DNA of 64,000 bases from Mesorhizobium sp. YC-39. GTDB lineage: Bacteria; Pseudomonadota; Alphaproteobacteria; Rhizobiales; Rhizobiaceae. Where the stretch lies: positions 1-64,000 of the forward strand of contig NZ_JAOWPS010000008.1 of assembly GCF_025753795.1 (NCBI RefSeq), read 5' to 3'. The position numbers and the translations under genes are program-made. The notes beneath the pieces are model-generated. The model was not told the DNA's origin, did no database searches, and was given only the letters and a program-made list of their open reading frames with translations. This document shows, piece by piece, positions 1 through 8,872 of this stretch (its first letter is position 1; every line of letters starts with the position of its first letter).

Positions 1-1
1 T

Positions 2-301
2 TTGCGCCAGGCGGCGGCGGATGATGGTGTCGTCCTTCTCGAGGCCCATCTCCTGCGCTTCGCGCGCCAGCAGTTTCTCGTTCAGCAGATCCCCAACAAG
101 CCCCTTGAGTTCATCGGCGCTTGGCTCGCGCAGCCATTGGCTCGACCAGGTCTGTTTGAGCCAGCGCACGTCGCCTTCGCCGATCCGGACCGGCTCGGCG
201 GCAGCGGTTTCGACATGCCTGTTGTTCAGCCAGGAATAGCCGCCAAACAGGATCGCACCGACGACAGCAAAATGCAGCAGAGGTTCCCTGAGCAGCGTCA
301 T
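2..301 (-). CDS. Peptidyl-prolyl cis-trans isomerase (parvulin/SurA-like), N-terminal part
   Basis: Only the first 100 codons lie inside the window; the gene runs off the left edge. The ATG at 301 starts a protein with a short basic head and one hydrophobic segment (about residues 8-25, LLHFAVVGAILFGGYSWL), typical of a membrane-anchored periplasmic protein. Next comes an acidic/helical stretch with WLREPSADELKGLVGDLLNEKLLAREAQEMGLEKDDTII in substance, the helical N-domain seen ahead of the rotamase domain in rhizobial PpiC-type isomerases. The catalytic rotamase domain itself is outside the window, so the call rests on the N-domain pattern only. A dyad motif 170 bp upstream (469-490) may belong to its promoter. 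Confidence 0.6.
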   Translation of the reverse strand, partial: MTLLREPLLHFAVVGAILFGGYSWLNNRHVETAAAEPVRIGEGDVRWLKQTWSSQWLREPSADELKGLVGDLLNEKLLAREAQEMGLEKDDTIIRRRLAQ

Positions 302-464
302 ATGATTTTCCCGCGCCCCGCTGTTGCATCCGTGGTTCGGCCTGGACGGCAGCACCTCTCATCAGACAGCTGCTACTCGGGCATTGCCAAATGCCGCGTT
401 GCCTTCGACAATTACTTCCTGCACTCCTTGTGGATGGTACGTCCCAAAGGGCTGGGGGCGGAAT

Positions 465-503
465 GTAAGTTACGTGGGCAAGCATGTAACAGCGCTACAA
501 CAA
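465..503. promoter_or_regulatory. First copy of a ~40 bp repeat containing a GTTAC dyad
   Basis: GTTACGTG at 469-476 and CATGTAAC at 483-490 form a nearly perfect inverted repeat (one mismatch) with a 6 bp spacer. Similarity to the second copy at 2122-2161 goes beyond the dyad, from GTAAGTTACGTGG through to ACAACAAA. This copy lies upstream of the isomerase gene that starts at 301. It may be an operator or a small dispersed repeat; the regulator is unknown. Confidence 0.5.
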
Positions 504-573
504 AGCCGCTGCCGAGCTGCGAGAAGCCGCGCCAGAATTTGCGGTGAGCATCGATTACCCGCCAATCGCCTCC

Positions 574-663
574 TCAGGCGAGGGTCGGCTCAGGCATCAG
601 CTGGGCCATCTTCCTGAGATTCTGTGCAGCGGCTGCGAGGTAGAACCCGTCGCGCGTAGTCGC
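574..663 (-). pseudogene. C-terminal relic of a transposase (IS1182/IS5-like)
   Basis: The minus strand reads TTRDGFYLAAAAQNLRKMAQL followed within ten codons by a stop. The pattern F-Y/H-L-A-A-A-A-Q-N-L-R-K-M-A is the hallmark C-terminus of IS1182-like (DDE) transposases. No catalytic domain or inverted repeats are found nearby and the rest of the surrounding frame is not recognisable, so this is a leftover of a lost element. The remainder of the 302-745 gap holds only the dyad repeat at 465-503. The family is inferred from the tail motif alone. Confidence 0.5.
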
Positions 664-745
664 AGCCGATTGAGCGTCATGTCGCGGGTCGAGCATGGAA
701 TCCAGCGCAATGACGCGATGTGCCACAAGCCGACGTGACGTTATC

Positions 746-1177
746 TTACTCGTCAAGTGCCCCCGGTCGACCGGTTTGTCCGCCGAGTTCGCTCGGAATG
801 CCACGTAGAAGCAGACCACCCCAGACGGCAAGAATTGCGTGAAATGCAACCGTGGGCCAAAGCATGACGCCGGTCATCTTCAGGACTGCACCCGCGTACA
901 TGAGGAGAATTGACGCGGCCGTATTGTAAATCAGAACGCCGATAAGCAATCCGAATAGTGAATGATTTAACTTGTCTTTCCTCGCCATCCAGCTTGCGAC
1001 ACCTATAGCAAGCAGCGCAGCGCCCGCAATGCGGCCGACAAAAAAAACTTCGACCGTGGCGCTTTCCAATCCAAGCAGGAGTGCAAATGCAACGGAGGGC
1101 AGCAAAAGAAGACCGAGACCTGTCGACGCTTCGACCGCCGCAATTACGATCAGGAATAGCTTTCGTGTCGCGTTCAT
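746..1177 (-). CDS. Small four-helix membrane protein, unknown function
   Basis: This is a 143-residue protein with four hydrophobic segments (roughly residues 5-20, 25-60 including a GRIAGAALLAIGVASW stretch, 72-95 and 103-125), so it is probably an integral inner-membrane protein. The open frame continues upstream to 1345, but that extension has poor coding character and no hydrophobic organisation. The ATG at 1177 puts a short basic start (MNATRK) directly before helix 1 and was preferred. No catalytic motif or named family is recognised. Neighbours are an outer-membrane pseudogene and a small hypothetical protein on the same strand. Confidence 0.6.
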   Translation of the reverse strand: MNATRKLFLIVIAAVEASTGLGLLLLPSVAFALLLGLESATVEVFFVGRIAGAALLAIGVASWMARKDKLNHSLFGLLIGVLIYNTAASILLMYAGAVLKMTGVMLWPTVAFHAILAVWGGLLLRGIPSELGGQTGRPGALDE

Positions 1178-1372
1178 TTGTTGAGTTTGTCCATCGCTGG
1201 GCTCGCCGATTGATGCTGGCAGTATCCGAGCGCACGAAACGCGACCGGTCGTTGCTTGGACGATCGTGTCGCCCAGCGCCGACTTGTTGTCGATCAGGTC
1301 TGGCCGGCAGCCATCCGCGCCCCAATCAGTTGACCTGCACCACACTGTTGTTCGTTGATGCAGATTTAGGAT

Positions 1373-1653
1373 CTAAAAACGCATGACCAGTCCCATGATC
1401 GGTCCTTCTTCAGGATGTCGCTGAAATTCGCATCAACGTCGATGGAGGGCAGACCGAACTGCGCCACTTCCCCCGACATCCCAGCCGCCCAGAAATACGG
1501 CGCAACGGAGAACGTCCACCCTTGTTCGGTGACCACCGGCTTCAGGTCCGGCGTCACTGGTGAGACCGCATCCGCGGCTCCAGCGGGATGGGTAAGCCAA
1601 AGGAAGGAAAGAACGGCACAACCCAGGGCTGGTGTCCGATAGAAAGTCATCAT
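1373..1653 (-). pseudogene. Outer-membrane beta-barrel protein with large internal deletion
   Basis: The ATG at 1653 follows a strong GGAGGGG ribosome site and begins a signal peptide (MMTFYRTPALGCAVLSFLWLTHPAGAADA, cleavage after AGA). The mature start has the VAPYFWAAGMSGEVAQFG motif of rhizobial outer-membrane proteins with a short first strand. After FSDILKK the family would continue for about 150-200 residues. Here the reading frame is broken: in the frame shifted by two, the next bases read GPIMGLVMRF and a stop at 1373, which is the classic C-terminal strand with terminal Phe. The gene has therefore lost its middle, and the two ends are joined out of frame. Confidence 0.7.
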
Positions 1654-1758
1654 GTCAGGGTCCCCTCCTGAGTTCGGCCACCATATGCGGATTTGTTGAT
1701 CTGGGAAACGGGAGTGTTGGTATGTTTCCCGCACTTTCGGCCCGGCACTCATGGCTGT

Positions 1759-2067
1759 TCATCGTGGCGGCCATGGGTTGATACCCGATTTGCGGGCGGC
1801 ATCGGTATTCAGCACTGCTGCTCCTACCTCTCCAACCAAGCGATCCACCAGTTCCTGCCATTCGGCTCGTCTGGCTTCGCGCAATGCCAGCGGGGCCTCG
1901 TCGACCTTCGAAAGCGCAAACTCTGCATCGGCGAGTTCCTCGCAAATGTCGCGAAAGCTCTCATTTCGATCCATCAGCCGATGGATCGTCAATTCAAACT
2001 GGGGGTATCGGCGTACTGCCGCCGAGACCGCTCGGTGTCTGTCAGACGATCCGTCTTTTGTGTTCAT
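1759..2067 (-). CDS. Small conserved-looking hypothetical protein
   Basis: The product is 102 residues, soluble, charged and predicted mostly helical. The core segment around residues 25-75 (LTIHRLMDRNESFRDICEELADAEFAL) looks like a real folded helical protein and not a shadow frame. No domain or active site is recognised. It lies on the same strand upstream of the outer-membrane pseudogene and is divergent from the TPR gene at 2192; the dyad repeat at 2126-2147 sits in the shared intergenic region and could serve either direction. Confidence 0.6.
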   Translation of the reverse strand: MNTKDGSSDRHRAVSAAVRRYPQFELTIHRLMDRNESFRDICEELADAEFALSKVDEAPLALREARRAEWQELVDRLVGEVGAAVLNTDAARKSGINPWPPR

Positions 2068-2121
2068 GACGCCAGTTCATCGACCTGATGCAATCGTATT
2101 GCAAAGAGACGGCAGCAGAAG

Positions 2122-2161
2122 GTAAGTTACGTGGATAAGCATGTAACCGCACGACAACAAA
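2122..2161. promoter_or_regulatory. Second copy of the GTTAC dyad repeat, upstream of the TPR protein gene
   Basis: GTTACGTG (2126-2133) and CATGTAAC (2140-2147) are separated by six bases, exactly as in the copy at 465-503. The flanks GTAA and ACAACAAA are also shared. It ends about 30 bp before the ATG at 2192, the position of an operator or leader element, and it lies in the divergent gap with the gene starting at 2067. Confidence 0.55.
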
Positions 2162-2191
2162 AACCGCGGTTGCAAGGGACCAAGGGAGGAC

Positions 2192-3907
2192 ATGGCGATC
2201 CAGGCGGAAACGCCGGCATCAGGGGAGCATGAGCTCCCCATCGAGGCTTGTCGCGCCCAACTTGCCCTTATCCTCGACAGTACGGACTTCGATGCCACCG
2301 GCCGCGAGCGCCGCTTCCTCAGCCATGTGGTGGAAGAGGCATTGTCGGGACGCGGCGACCGTATCAAGGCCTATTCCATCGCAGTCGAAGTATTCGGCCG
2401 CGGCGAGTCATTTGACCCGCAGACGGATCCGATCGTTCGCATCGAGGCTGGCCACCTCAGGCGTGCGCTCGAGCGCTATTATCTGACGGCCGGACATACA
2501 GACCCAATCCTGATCACGATTCCAAAGGGGGGGTATGTCCCTATCTTCCTGCTTCGTTCGCAAGCTTCGTTGCCGCTACCGCGGGTGGCCGTTGTTCCTC
2601 AACAAATCACCCACCATCCGGTCCGATGGATAGCGTTCCTCCTGCCGGTGATGCTTGCAGCCATTCTCGCGGCTGGAGCGTCGGTATTGGCGTGGTCGTG
2701 GACGTCTGTCAGGTCAAGCGCGCCAGAAACGCCCCGTGTGCTTGTTGAGCCGTTTGACGATCTGACCGGCACCGCCGCGGCGGCAGCCATTGCAAGCGGA
2801 TTGAAGCAGGAAATTGTCAGCCAACTTTCGAAGTTCAAGGATATCGTGGTCATGGAGTCGGCGCCTGAGGACGACGATGCGTCGACCTCGCCACCACGAT
2901 TTGCCCTTGCCGGAAGCGTCAGCCTGTCGGTCGATACCTTTCTGCTTCGGGTCAGATTGATCAACCGAGCCAACGGTTCGGTTCTGTGGGCAGACAACTA
3001 TGATGGCCGGATGAACGTCACGGAACTTGTCGAGGCCCAGTCGGACATCGCGCGGAAAGTATCGACGAACTTGGCTCAAGCCTATGGCGTCATCTTCCAG
3101 GCGGATGCCAATCTCCATGTCGACAATCCGCCCGACGATTGGGTGGCATATTCGTGCACCTTGTCCTTCTATGCATATCGCGTCGACCTCAGCCCAGAAA
3201 CCCGTGCATCCGTGCGTACGTGCCTCGAGAAGGCCGTACAGCGCTTCCCGAATTACGCCACCGCCTGGGGTCTTCTTTCACTTGTCTACATCGATGACTA
3301 TCGGTTCGAATTTCCAAACGACCCCAAATTGTCCGCCACCACGCTCGAGCGCGCCCTGGCAGCCGCAAGGCAGGCGGTGGAAGTCGACCCACTCAATGTA
3401 CGAGGGCTTCAGGGAGAAATGCTTGCGCTCTATTTCAGCAAGGAAATCAATCTGGCATTGGGAGTGGGCAAACGGGGTTTGGCCATCAATCCCAACGATA
3501 CCGAGTTCATGGGTGAATACGGACAGCGCCTGGCGGTCTCCGGAAATTGGCGTGACGGCTGCGCGTTGATAACGGAGGCACGCCAAAAAAATCCGCGGTC
3601 GTTGGGCTACTATGAGGTGGAACTGGCTCTTTGCTCTTATTTCAGCGGCGATTATCCGCAGGCGGTCATGTGGATCAAGAAATCGCCGGTTCGATCGAAC
3701 CCGATCTACCATATTGTCGCGGCTGCCATTCTGGGCGAAGGAGGTTACAAGATCGAGGCTGATCGCGAGCGCGCCTGGCTGGAGCAACATCAACCGGCTT
3801 GGGTGCACAACATGCGCCAGGTGGTTACGATGCGCCTAGCCCGTTCGCAAGACGTCGAATTTTTCATCCGTTCACTGAGGAAAGCCGGCTTCGACGTGGC
3901 GGACTGA
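2192..3907 (+). CDS. Membrane-anchored wHTH-like/TPR signalling protein
   Basis: This 571-residue protein has three parts. Residues about 38-118 carry the rhizobial N-terminal domain with RERRFLSHVVEEAL, IKAYSIAVEVFGR, FDPQTDPIVRIEAGHLRRALERYY and IPKGGYVP, a winged-helix-like module found ahead of TolB/adenylate-cyclase-associated TPR proteins. A single transmembrane helix lies at about 146-170. The C-terminal half begins with a FlgO/TolB-N-like segment (VLVEPFDDLTG ... SVLWADNYDG) and ends in degenerate TPR helices from about residue 340. The ATG follows AAGGGAGGA closely. The layout resembles CadC-type one-component regulators, with a cytoplasmic N-terminus and periplasmic sensor, but DNA binding is inferred. 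The dyad just upstream could be its own binding site. Confidence 0.7.
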   Translation: MAIQAETPASGEHELPIEACRAQLALILDSTDFDATGRERRFLSHVVEEALSGRGDRIKAYSIAVEVFGRGESFDPQTDPIVRIEAGHLRRALERYYLTAGHTDPILITIPKGGYVPIFLLRSQASLPLPRVAVVPQQITHHPVRWIAFLLPVMLAAILAAGASVLAWSWTSVRSSAPETPRVLVEPFDDLTGTAAAAAIASGLKQEIVSQLSKFKDIVVMESAPEDDDASTSPPRFALAGSVSLSVDTFLLRVRLINRANGSVLWADNYDGRMNVTELVEAQSDIARKVSTNLAQAYGVIFQADANLHVDNPPDDWVAYSCTLSFYAYRVDLSPETRASVRTCLEKAVQRFPNYATAWGLLSLVYIDDYRFEFPNDPKLSATTLERALAAARQAVEVDPLNVRGLQGEMLALYFSKEINLALGVGKRGLAINPNDTEFMGEYGQRLAVSGNWRDGCALITEARQKNPRSLGYYEVELALCSYFSGDYPQAVMWIKKSPVRSNPIYHIVAAAILGEGGYKIEADRERAWLEQHQPAWVHNMRQVVTMRLARSQDVEFFIRSLRKAGFDVAD

Positions 3908-4522
3908 CCGCCTTGGCGTCACGACGGGCTTGAGGAGACCACAGGGTGGCACTGCTCGATGACGCGACATGTATGTTTTCGCTATCACCGAAAAAGCGAG
4001 ACGGACTTCCAGCTCGGAGTTCGTGCTCTCCGAAGATCCAAGTGGTCCAAAGCCGTCGCGCACCGTCTCCTGCATTCTCAGATTGTTCACAAACCGCGGC
4101 GATACCCGGAAATGCCGCGCCGCCAGGTACGTTTTGGCCGTGCAAGGCATGGACCGAGTCGTACGGTTGATGATGCGCAAGCCGCTGCCTGGCGAACCGC
4201 GTGGCGAACCACCTTATAACCAGTTGAAAAATAACGATAATGGTGGGCCAGCATCGTAGGCGCTGGCCGCCGCCTAGACGATCCGACCGCGGCCTGATCG
4301 ACTCGATGCGCCGTGCTCCTCAGCTTGGATGATCGAGGGCGCATAATGGCGAGCCACGAGGATGAGAGACTCATCCTGCTTTCGGCAATCTCGTGAGATT
4401 AGGCGATCAAGGAGCAGGTCCGAAATATCGCTTATGATGAGATGTGGGTCGTCCGAGCGCTCTGGTGAATATTAGCGCATTTGATAGTATCGCTCCCACT
4501 CCGCCGGCCAAGGCACCGTAGC
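3908..4522. other. Gene-poor gap with a possible transposase relic
   Basis: No intact gene is supported in these 615 bases. On the minus strand around 4085-4140 one frame reads AARHFRVSPRFVNNL, which resembles the helix-turn-helix of IS630-type transposases, but the frame loses similarity on both sides. Two tiny ORFs (4346-4396, 16 codons after GAGG; 4434-4475, 13 codons) precede the cyclase gene. They have no features that make them convincing precursor peptides. The promoter of the 4523-11621 cluster should lie in the last 200 bases. Confidence 0.35.
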
Positions 4523-7500
4523 ATGTCGGAAAAGCCTCAAGTCGAGCCTCCAGTCGTGTCCCTTGCCAAGGGCGTTCTGAGCAAGGACGACAGTGGTGAG
4601 TCCGACGTTCGCAGCGAGCGGCGCGTTATGACAGCTCTCTGTTATGATCTGGTCGGATCAACCGGCCTGCTCGCAGTTCTGGATATCGAGGACTATGAAG
4701 AACTGATGTCGGCCTTTCGGCGTGAGGCAAGACAGGCAATCTCATCGTACTCGGGCGTTATCGTGAGCGAGGCCGGCGACGGCGGTGTCGCACTTTTTCC
4801 AGCAGAGATGGAGGCAAAGGACGCGGCTTCGCAAGCGATCCGGGCAGGACTCGAAATCATTGAAGCGTGCAAGCGGGTCGGGCTGGAGAAAGACCATACG
4901 GACCTGCATGTTCGGGTCGGGATTGCTACATCCATGATCCTCGTTCACGGGGACGGCGGTGACCCGGCGCATGCCAGCGTCACGGGCCCTGCTTTGGCCA
5001 TGGCGACGCGGCTCCAGGCTATGGCTCAGCAGGATGCAGTATTGGTGTCCGATGAGACCCGAAATCTGGCGCGGCGGTCCCACGTTTTCAGTTTTCGTGG
5101 CATTCACGTTATTAAGGGTTTCGCGGAGCCGGAGCGGACTTGGCGTGCCATCAGTCACAAGCGGGACGTTGACCGCTTCTTCGCCTTCGGGCGCTTGAAC
5201 AATACGTTTATAGGCCGTGGGGACGAACTGGCCACCATCACCGCATGTTGGCATGATGCCGTCGCCGGCAAGGGCGGCGTCATTTTAGTTCAGGGTGAGG
5301 CCGGTATCGGCAAGTCCCGCCTGCTTTATGAAGTCCGCAAGAGGACACGCTTTCAACGGGCAAAATTGCTGCTTTTTCAATGTCAGCCCGGCGGTTCCCA
5401 CTCGGCCCTTTATCCTCTGCTGCAAAATGTTCGGAGTGACCTGGCTGGCAAAGAGGGTCGGCTGGAGACTTCAGACGTAGCGGAGGTCTTCGCGAATCAA
5501 AACGTTCACGATGACGAAGTGGTCGACATCTTCTCGTTTCTGCTTGGGGCTGAAGGATCGAGTCCCGCTCTGAAGGAGGCTGATCTCAAGGTCATCCGGG
5601 AGAAAGCCACCTGGGCAGTTCGTAGAAGCATCGAAGCCATATGCGAACGCGGACCACTCATCCTGGTGGTCGAAGACATACATTGGATCGACCTCACGTC
5701 GGGGCAATTGCTGGCGGAACTTGCACTCTTCATTCATCGGATGCCCGTGCTTCTCATAATGACCGCGCGACCTGGATCTGAGACTTATTCAGGGTTCCGG
5801 GACTTGCCACATATTACTCTGAAGCCGCTCGATCGCGAGGAAACGCGACAGGCAATCATGGCCATGCGGCCGGAAATCGGGTCAGCCGCGCATTCGGAAC
5901 TCATTAGCATGGTGGAAGAGGTAACCGGGGGCGTACCTCTTTTCATCGAGGAAATCTGCCAATGGATCGCCGAGAATGCAGCCTCCATAACGGATCGCCT
6001 TGCGCCAGCCGGCTCATCAAGCCGAATATCGGTGTTTGAAGGCATCCTTGAAGCCAGGCTGGAAGCCTTAGGCCCTGCAAAGGATGTGGCGCGAGCGGCC
6101 GCCGTCGCCGGCAATCGTTTCAATCTGGAATTGCTCCGGAAGCTGTTGCCGCAATACAGTGACGAGACGATCGGGAATGCACTGGACACCCTCATCGAGG
6201 CGGGATTCCTGATCCGGGTCAGGCCTTCCGGCGAGCCCGACTATGGATTTCGTCACGCCCTGATCCGGGAGACAATCTACAACGCATTGCTGCGGAGGAG
6301 ACGGCAGGCCCTCCATCAGTCGCTTTTCTCCGCTGTCGGCCGCGACCGAAATCTGGCGCCGTGGCTGGACACGGCTGAACTGGCAGAACATGCTGAACGC
6401 GCTGGCCTTATCGAGGAAGCGATCGATCAGTTCATCGCAGCCGGGCGGGAAAGTTACGTCCGCTCTGCAATGGCCGAAGCGAGACAGATTCTCGACCATG
6501 CCATGACCCTTTGCCAGCGCGTGAGAACGCCGGACAAGCAGGATGTTTTGCGCCTCGCCGCGATGATGCCGCTCGGGCCGATACTTACAGCCACGGAAGG
6601 TCCAAACTCGCTGCCGGCACGCAAACTTTACGAGGACGGGGTAGAGATCGCCAGGCGGCGGCCACTCGCCGAGCGTGCGAAGTGGTTTCCGATCTACTGG
6701 GGTTGGTGGTTCACCGGTCCCACCATCGACGGGGAACGCGCACGGACCGTCCTCGCCGACCTGAGGGATGTCGACGACCCCGAAGTGCAGTTTCAGGCCA
6801 GACACTGCGTTTGGGCAATCGAATTCAATCTTGGGCATCACACGAACTGCATCGCGGCGGTCGACGAAGGACTTGCGCTCTATGGGACGGGCCAAAGGCC
6901 AGGGAATGCCACTCTGTTCGGCGGCCACGACGCCAGGGTCTGCGGCCTGTCGCATAGGGGTCTCTCTCAATGGTTTACCGGCCGGGCCGCAAGCGCAGTC
7001 CGGTCGTTGGCCGAAGCCAGGCGCTGGGCAATGCAAACGGCGCATGTTGGTAGTATCGCCCATGTCTATATCAACGAAGCGATGCTTGATTGCTATCGCC
7101 GCGATTTCTCGGCGCTGCGAGGCGTCATCGCCGATATCCGCGAATTGACGAAGCGACACCATCTGCCCTCCCTTGCCGCCTTGGCGCAAATTCTCGAAGG
7201 CTGGTGCGAAGGAAATGCTGCTCGGGTAGAGCAAGGCAGGGACCAGATCAGGGAGGGTCTCGCGATCCACGGCGAACTCCAGACGCCGGAAGACTATCCT
7301 GTCTACTACGGCATGCTGGCGGAGCTTCTGGCCCGGACAGGCGAGACTGACGAGGCCCTTGCGCTTGTCTCTTCCGCGGCTGCGGAAGCCGAAGCAGGTG
7401 GCAGTCTTTCTTGGCTCGCCGAACTCTATCGGCGAAAGGCCCATCTCCTTCTACTTACAGGTTCCTCAGGCACGGATGTCGTTGCCGCGCTCTCCAAAAG

Positions 7501-7684
7501 CCTGGCTACTGCCGATGAGCAAAACGCGGTGCCAATCCTGCTCAATGCATACGAGATGCTCAGGACATGGGGCGTATCAGAGGACCTATCCCGGCAGTAC
7601 CGCAGTCGCGTCAGCCTGGCGGAATCAGCCGTCGAGCAAGGCGCGGCGCTGTTCGTCAATCCAGAACCGAGCCTGCGCCACTAG
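4523..7684 (+). CDS. STAND regulator: class III cyclase domain + AAA ATPase + TPR
   Basis: This is a 1053-residue protein counted from the ATG at 4523; the frame is open to a TTG at 4481, but the added residues are basic and unstructured. Residues 32-210 form a class III nucleotidyl cyclase homology domain with both metal aspartates placed as in active enzymes (D42 in YDLVGST, D86 in AGDGG). A STAND/AAA ATPase follows, with Walker A GEAGIGKS (258-265) and Walker B LILVVEDIHWID (379-390). The remaining ~550 residues are helical TPR-like repeats. Such proteins act as large signal-integrating switches, sometimes as transcription regulators. There is no obvious C-terminal LuxR helix-turn-helix, so output may be cAMP or protein contact. 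The YcaO gene starts 30 bp downstream, suggesting cotranscription and a controlling role over the modification genes. Confidence 0.85.
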   Translation: MSEKPQVEPPVVSLAKGVLSKDDSGESDVRSERRVMTALCYDLVGSTGLLAVLDIEDYEELMSAFRREARQAISSYSGVIVSEAGDGGVALFPAEMEAKDAASQAIRAGLEIIEACKRVGLEKDHTDLHVRVGIATSMILVHGDGGDPAHASVTGPALAMATRLQAMAQQDAVLVSDETRNLARRSHVFSFRGIHVIKGFAEPERTWRAISHKRDVDRFFAFGRLNNTFIGRGDELATITACWHDAVAGKGGVILVQGEAGIGKSRLLYEVRKRTRFQRAKLLLFQCQPGGSHSALYPLLQNVRSDLAGKEGRLETSDVAEVFANQNVHDDEVVDIFSFLLGAEGSSPALKEADLKVIREKATWAVRRSIEAICERGPLILVVEDIHWIDLTSGQLLAELALFIHRMPVLLIMTARPGSETYSGFRDLPHITLKPLDREETRQAIMAMRPEIGSAAHSELISMVEEVTGGVPLFIEEICQWIAENAASITDRLAPAGSSSRISVFEGILEARLEALGPAKDVARAAAVAGNRFNLELLRKLLPQYSDETIGNALDTLIEAGFLIRVRPSGEPDYGFRHALIRETIYNALLRRRRQALHQSLFSAVGRDRNLAPWLDTAELAEHAERAGLIEEAIDQFIAAGRESYVRSAMAEARQILDHAMTLCQRVRTPDKQDVLRLAAMMPLGPILTATEGPNSLPARKLYEDGVEIARRRPLAERAKWFPIYWGWWFTGPTIDGERARTVLADLRDVDDPEVQFQARHCVWAIEFNLGHHTNCIAAVDEGLALYGTGQRPGNATLFGGHDARVCGLSHRGLSQWFTGRAASAVRSLAEARRWAMQTAHVGSIAHVYINEAMLDCYRRDFSALRGVIADIRELTKRHHLPSLAALAQILEGWCEGNAARVEQGRDQIREGLAIHGELQTPEDYPVYYGMLAELLARTGETDEALALVSSAAAEAEAGGSLSWLAELYRRKAHLLLLTGSSGTDVVAALSKSLATADEQNAVPILLNAYEMLRTWGVSEDLSRQYRSRVSLAESAVEQGAALFVNPEPSLRH

Positions 7685-7714
7685 CCCGCGCGGCGGGGAG
7701 ATCAGGGAGCCTCC

Positions 7715-8872
7715 ATGCTGGAACGATACGAGCGCTCGGGTCCTCCGCCGCGCGAAGCACTCATGCGGCTAATGACGATGCGCGAGCTCTTGGGCATCAC
7801 ACGGATTGCAGACATTACAGGTCTCGACGTGCTCGACATACCCGTGGTTCAGGCGGTCAGGCCTTTCTCCCTTTTAAATTCCGTTTCGCAAGGCAAGGGG
7901 CCGACCAGAACCGAAGCCGCGGTATCGGCCATTCTCGAGGCCGCAGAGTCCTACTTTGCCGAGCGCTTGGCGCACTACGACCCCATCGCGGCCTCCGCAG
8001 ACTCCCTGAATATTCCGCCTGAAAGATTCGAAGCCCATCTCCAGCCTGGTGTCGACCCGGGCTGGCGCAGCAGGGAGATAGCTTGGATTCATGCCGAGAA
8101 TATCCTCAAGGGCGGTCTGCAGGATTGGGTCCCATTCGAGCTTGTACACACTGCCTACGTGTTCCCGCCGCGGCCCCACGAGGAAATCTTCGCTTCATCG
8201 ACGTCCGGCCTGGCGGCCTCCTTCGAGGAAACGGACTCTATCCTGCACGGGATAATGGAATGCATCGAGCGCGACGCACTCACGCGGGCGGAGCGAACCC
8301 ATGGCTTTTTCCAGCGCCGTCGAATTGACCCGAGAACGATCGACGATCCAACAGTTGCGAGCCTTCTCGAAAGCCTGGAAGCCAAAGGCCTGCTGGTGGG
8401 GCTTTGGCACGCCCCCTCACCGCTGGGACTACCGGTGATCTGGTGCCATCTCATGGAGGATCGGCCGCGGGAAACTGCAATTCTTCACCATCCGGCAGAG
8501 GGCTCGGCTGCAGGTTTCGATGCCGCGTCCGCGATCGTTCACGCAATCTACGAGGCGGCGCAGTCGCGACTGACGGCGATCTCCGGCGCCCGTGATGACC
8601 TGACGCGTGCGTCCTATCCAAAATATCCCGATTGGCAAAAAATTGCGGCGCACCGACGCCTCCTGTCCGACGGCCCTCGCGACGTACATTTCCATGCGAT
8701 TGCCGGGCAGAATTACACCAGCGCGGGAAATAGGATGTCCGCTCTTCTCGCACAGATCGAGGGCGCAGGAATCGATACAGTGTACATGATTCAGCTCGAT
8801 ACGAGACCGCTCGGCGACCTGTCGGTCGTCAGGATCGTCATACCGGCCTTAACGCCGCTGTTGCATGGCTAG
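7715..8872 (+). CDS. YcaO-family ATP-dependent cyclodehydratase/thioamide synthase
   Basis: The protein has 385 residues. YcaO enzymes use ATP to activate backbone amides and install azolines or, with TfuA, thioamides. The ATP-binding signatures are visible: SQGKGPTRTEAAVSAILEAAES (residues 58-79, with E75 and E78 in the metal/phosphate-binding helix) and SSTSGLAASF ... GIMECIERDAL (161-189). The start at 7715 follows a GGGAG site. The stop overlaps the start of the TfuA gene by 8 bp, the arrangement seen in TfuA-associated YcaO pairs. There is no fused E1-like or ocin-ThiF domain, so substrate recognition must come from another protein. Function as a thioamide enzyme is inferred from the TfuA partner. 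Confidence 0.9.
   Translation: MLERYERSGPPPREALMRLMTMRELLGITRIADITGLDVLDIPVVQAVRPFSLLNSVSQGKGPTRTEAAVSAILEAAESYFAERLAHYDPIAASADSLNIPPERFEAHLQPGVDPGWRSREIAWIHAENILKGGLQDWVPFELVHTAYVFPPRPHEEIFASSTSGLAASFEETDSILHGIMECIERDALTRAERTHGFFQRRRIDPRTIDDPTVASLLESLEAKGLLVGLWHAPSPLGLPVIWCHLMEDRPRETAILHHPAEGSAAGFDAASAIVHAIYEAAQSRLTAISGARDDLTRASYPKYPDWQKIAAHRRLLSDGPRDVHFHAIAGQNYTSAGNRMSALLAQIEGAGIDTVYMIQLDTRPLGDLSVVRIVIPALTPLLHG

Noticed and set aside
4346..4475. Two tiny ORFs (16 and 13 codons) upstream of the modification cluster as RiPP precursors
   Set aside because: Too short, no leader/core organisation, no Gly/Cys/Ser-rich core; chance ORFs are expected at this size.
6068..7444. 458-codon minus-strand frame opposite the cyclase regulator
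   Set aside because: Complement of a gene with strong domain support; low-complexity Arg/Gly-rich translation without any motif.
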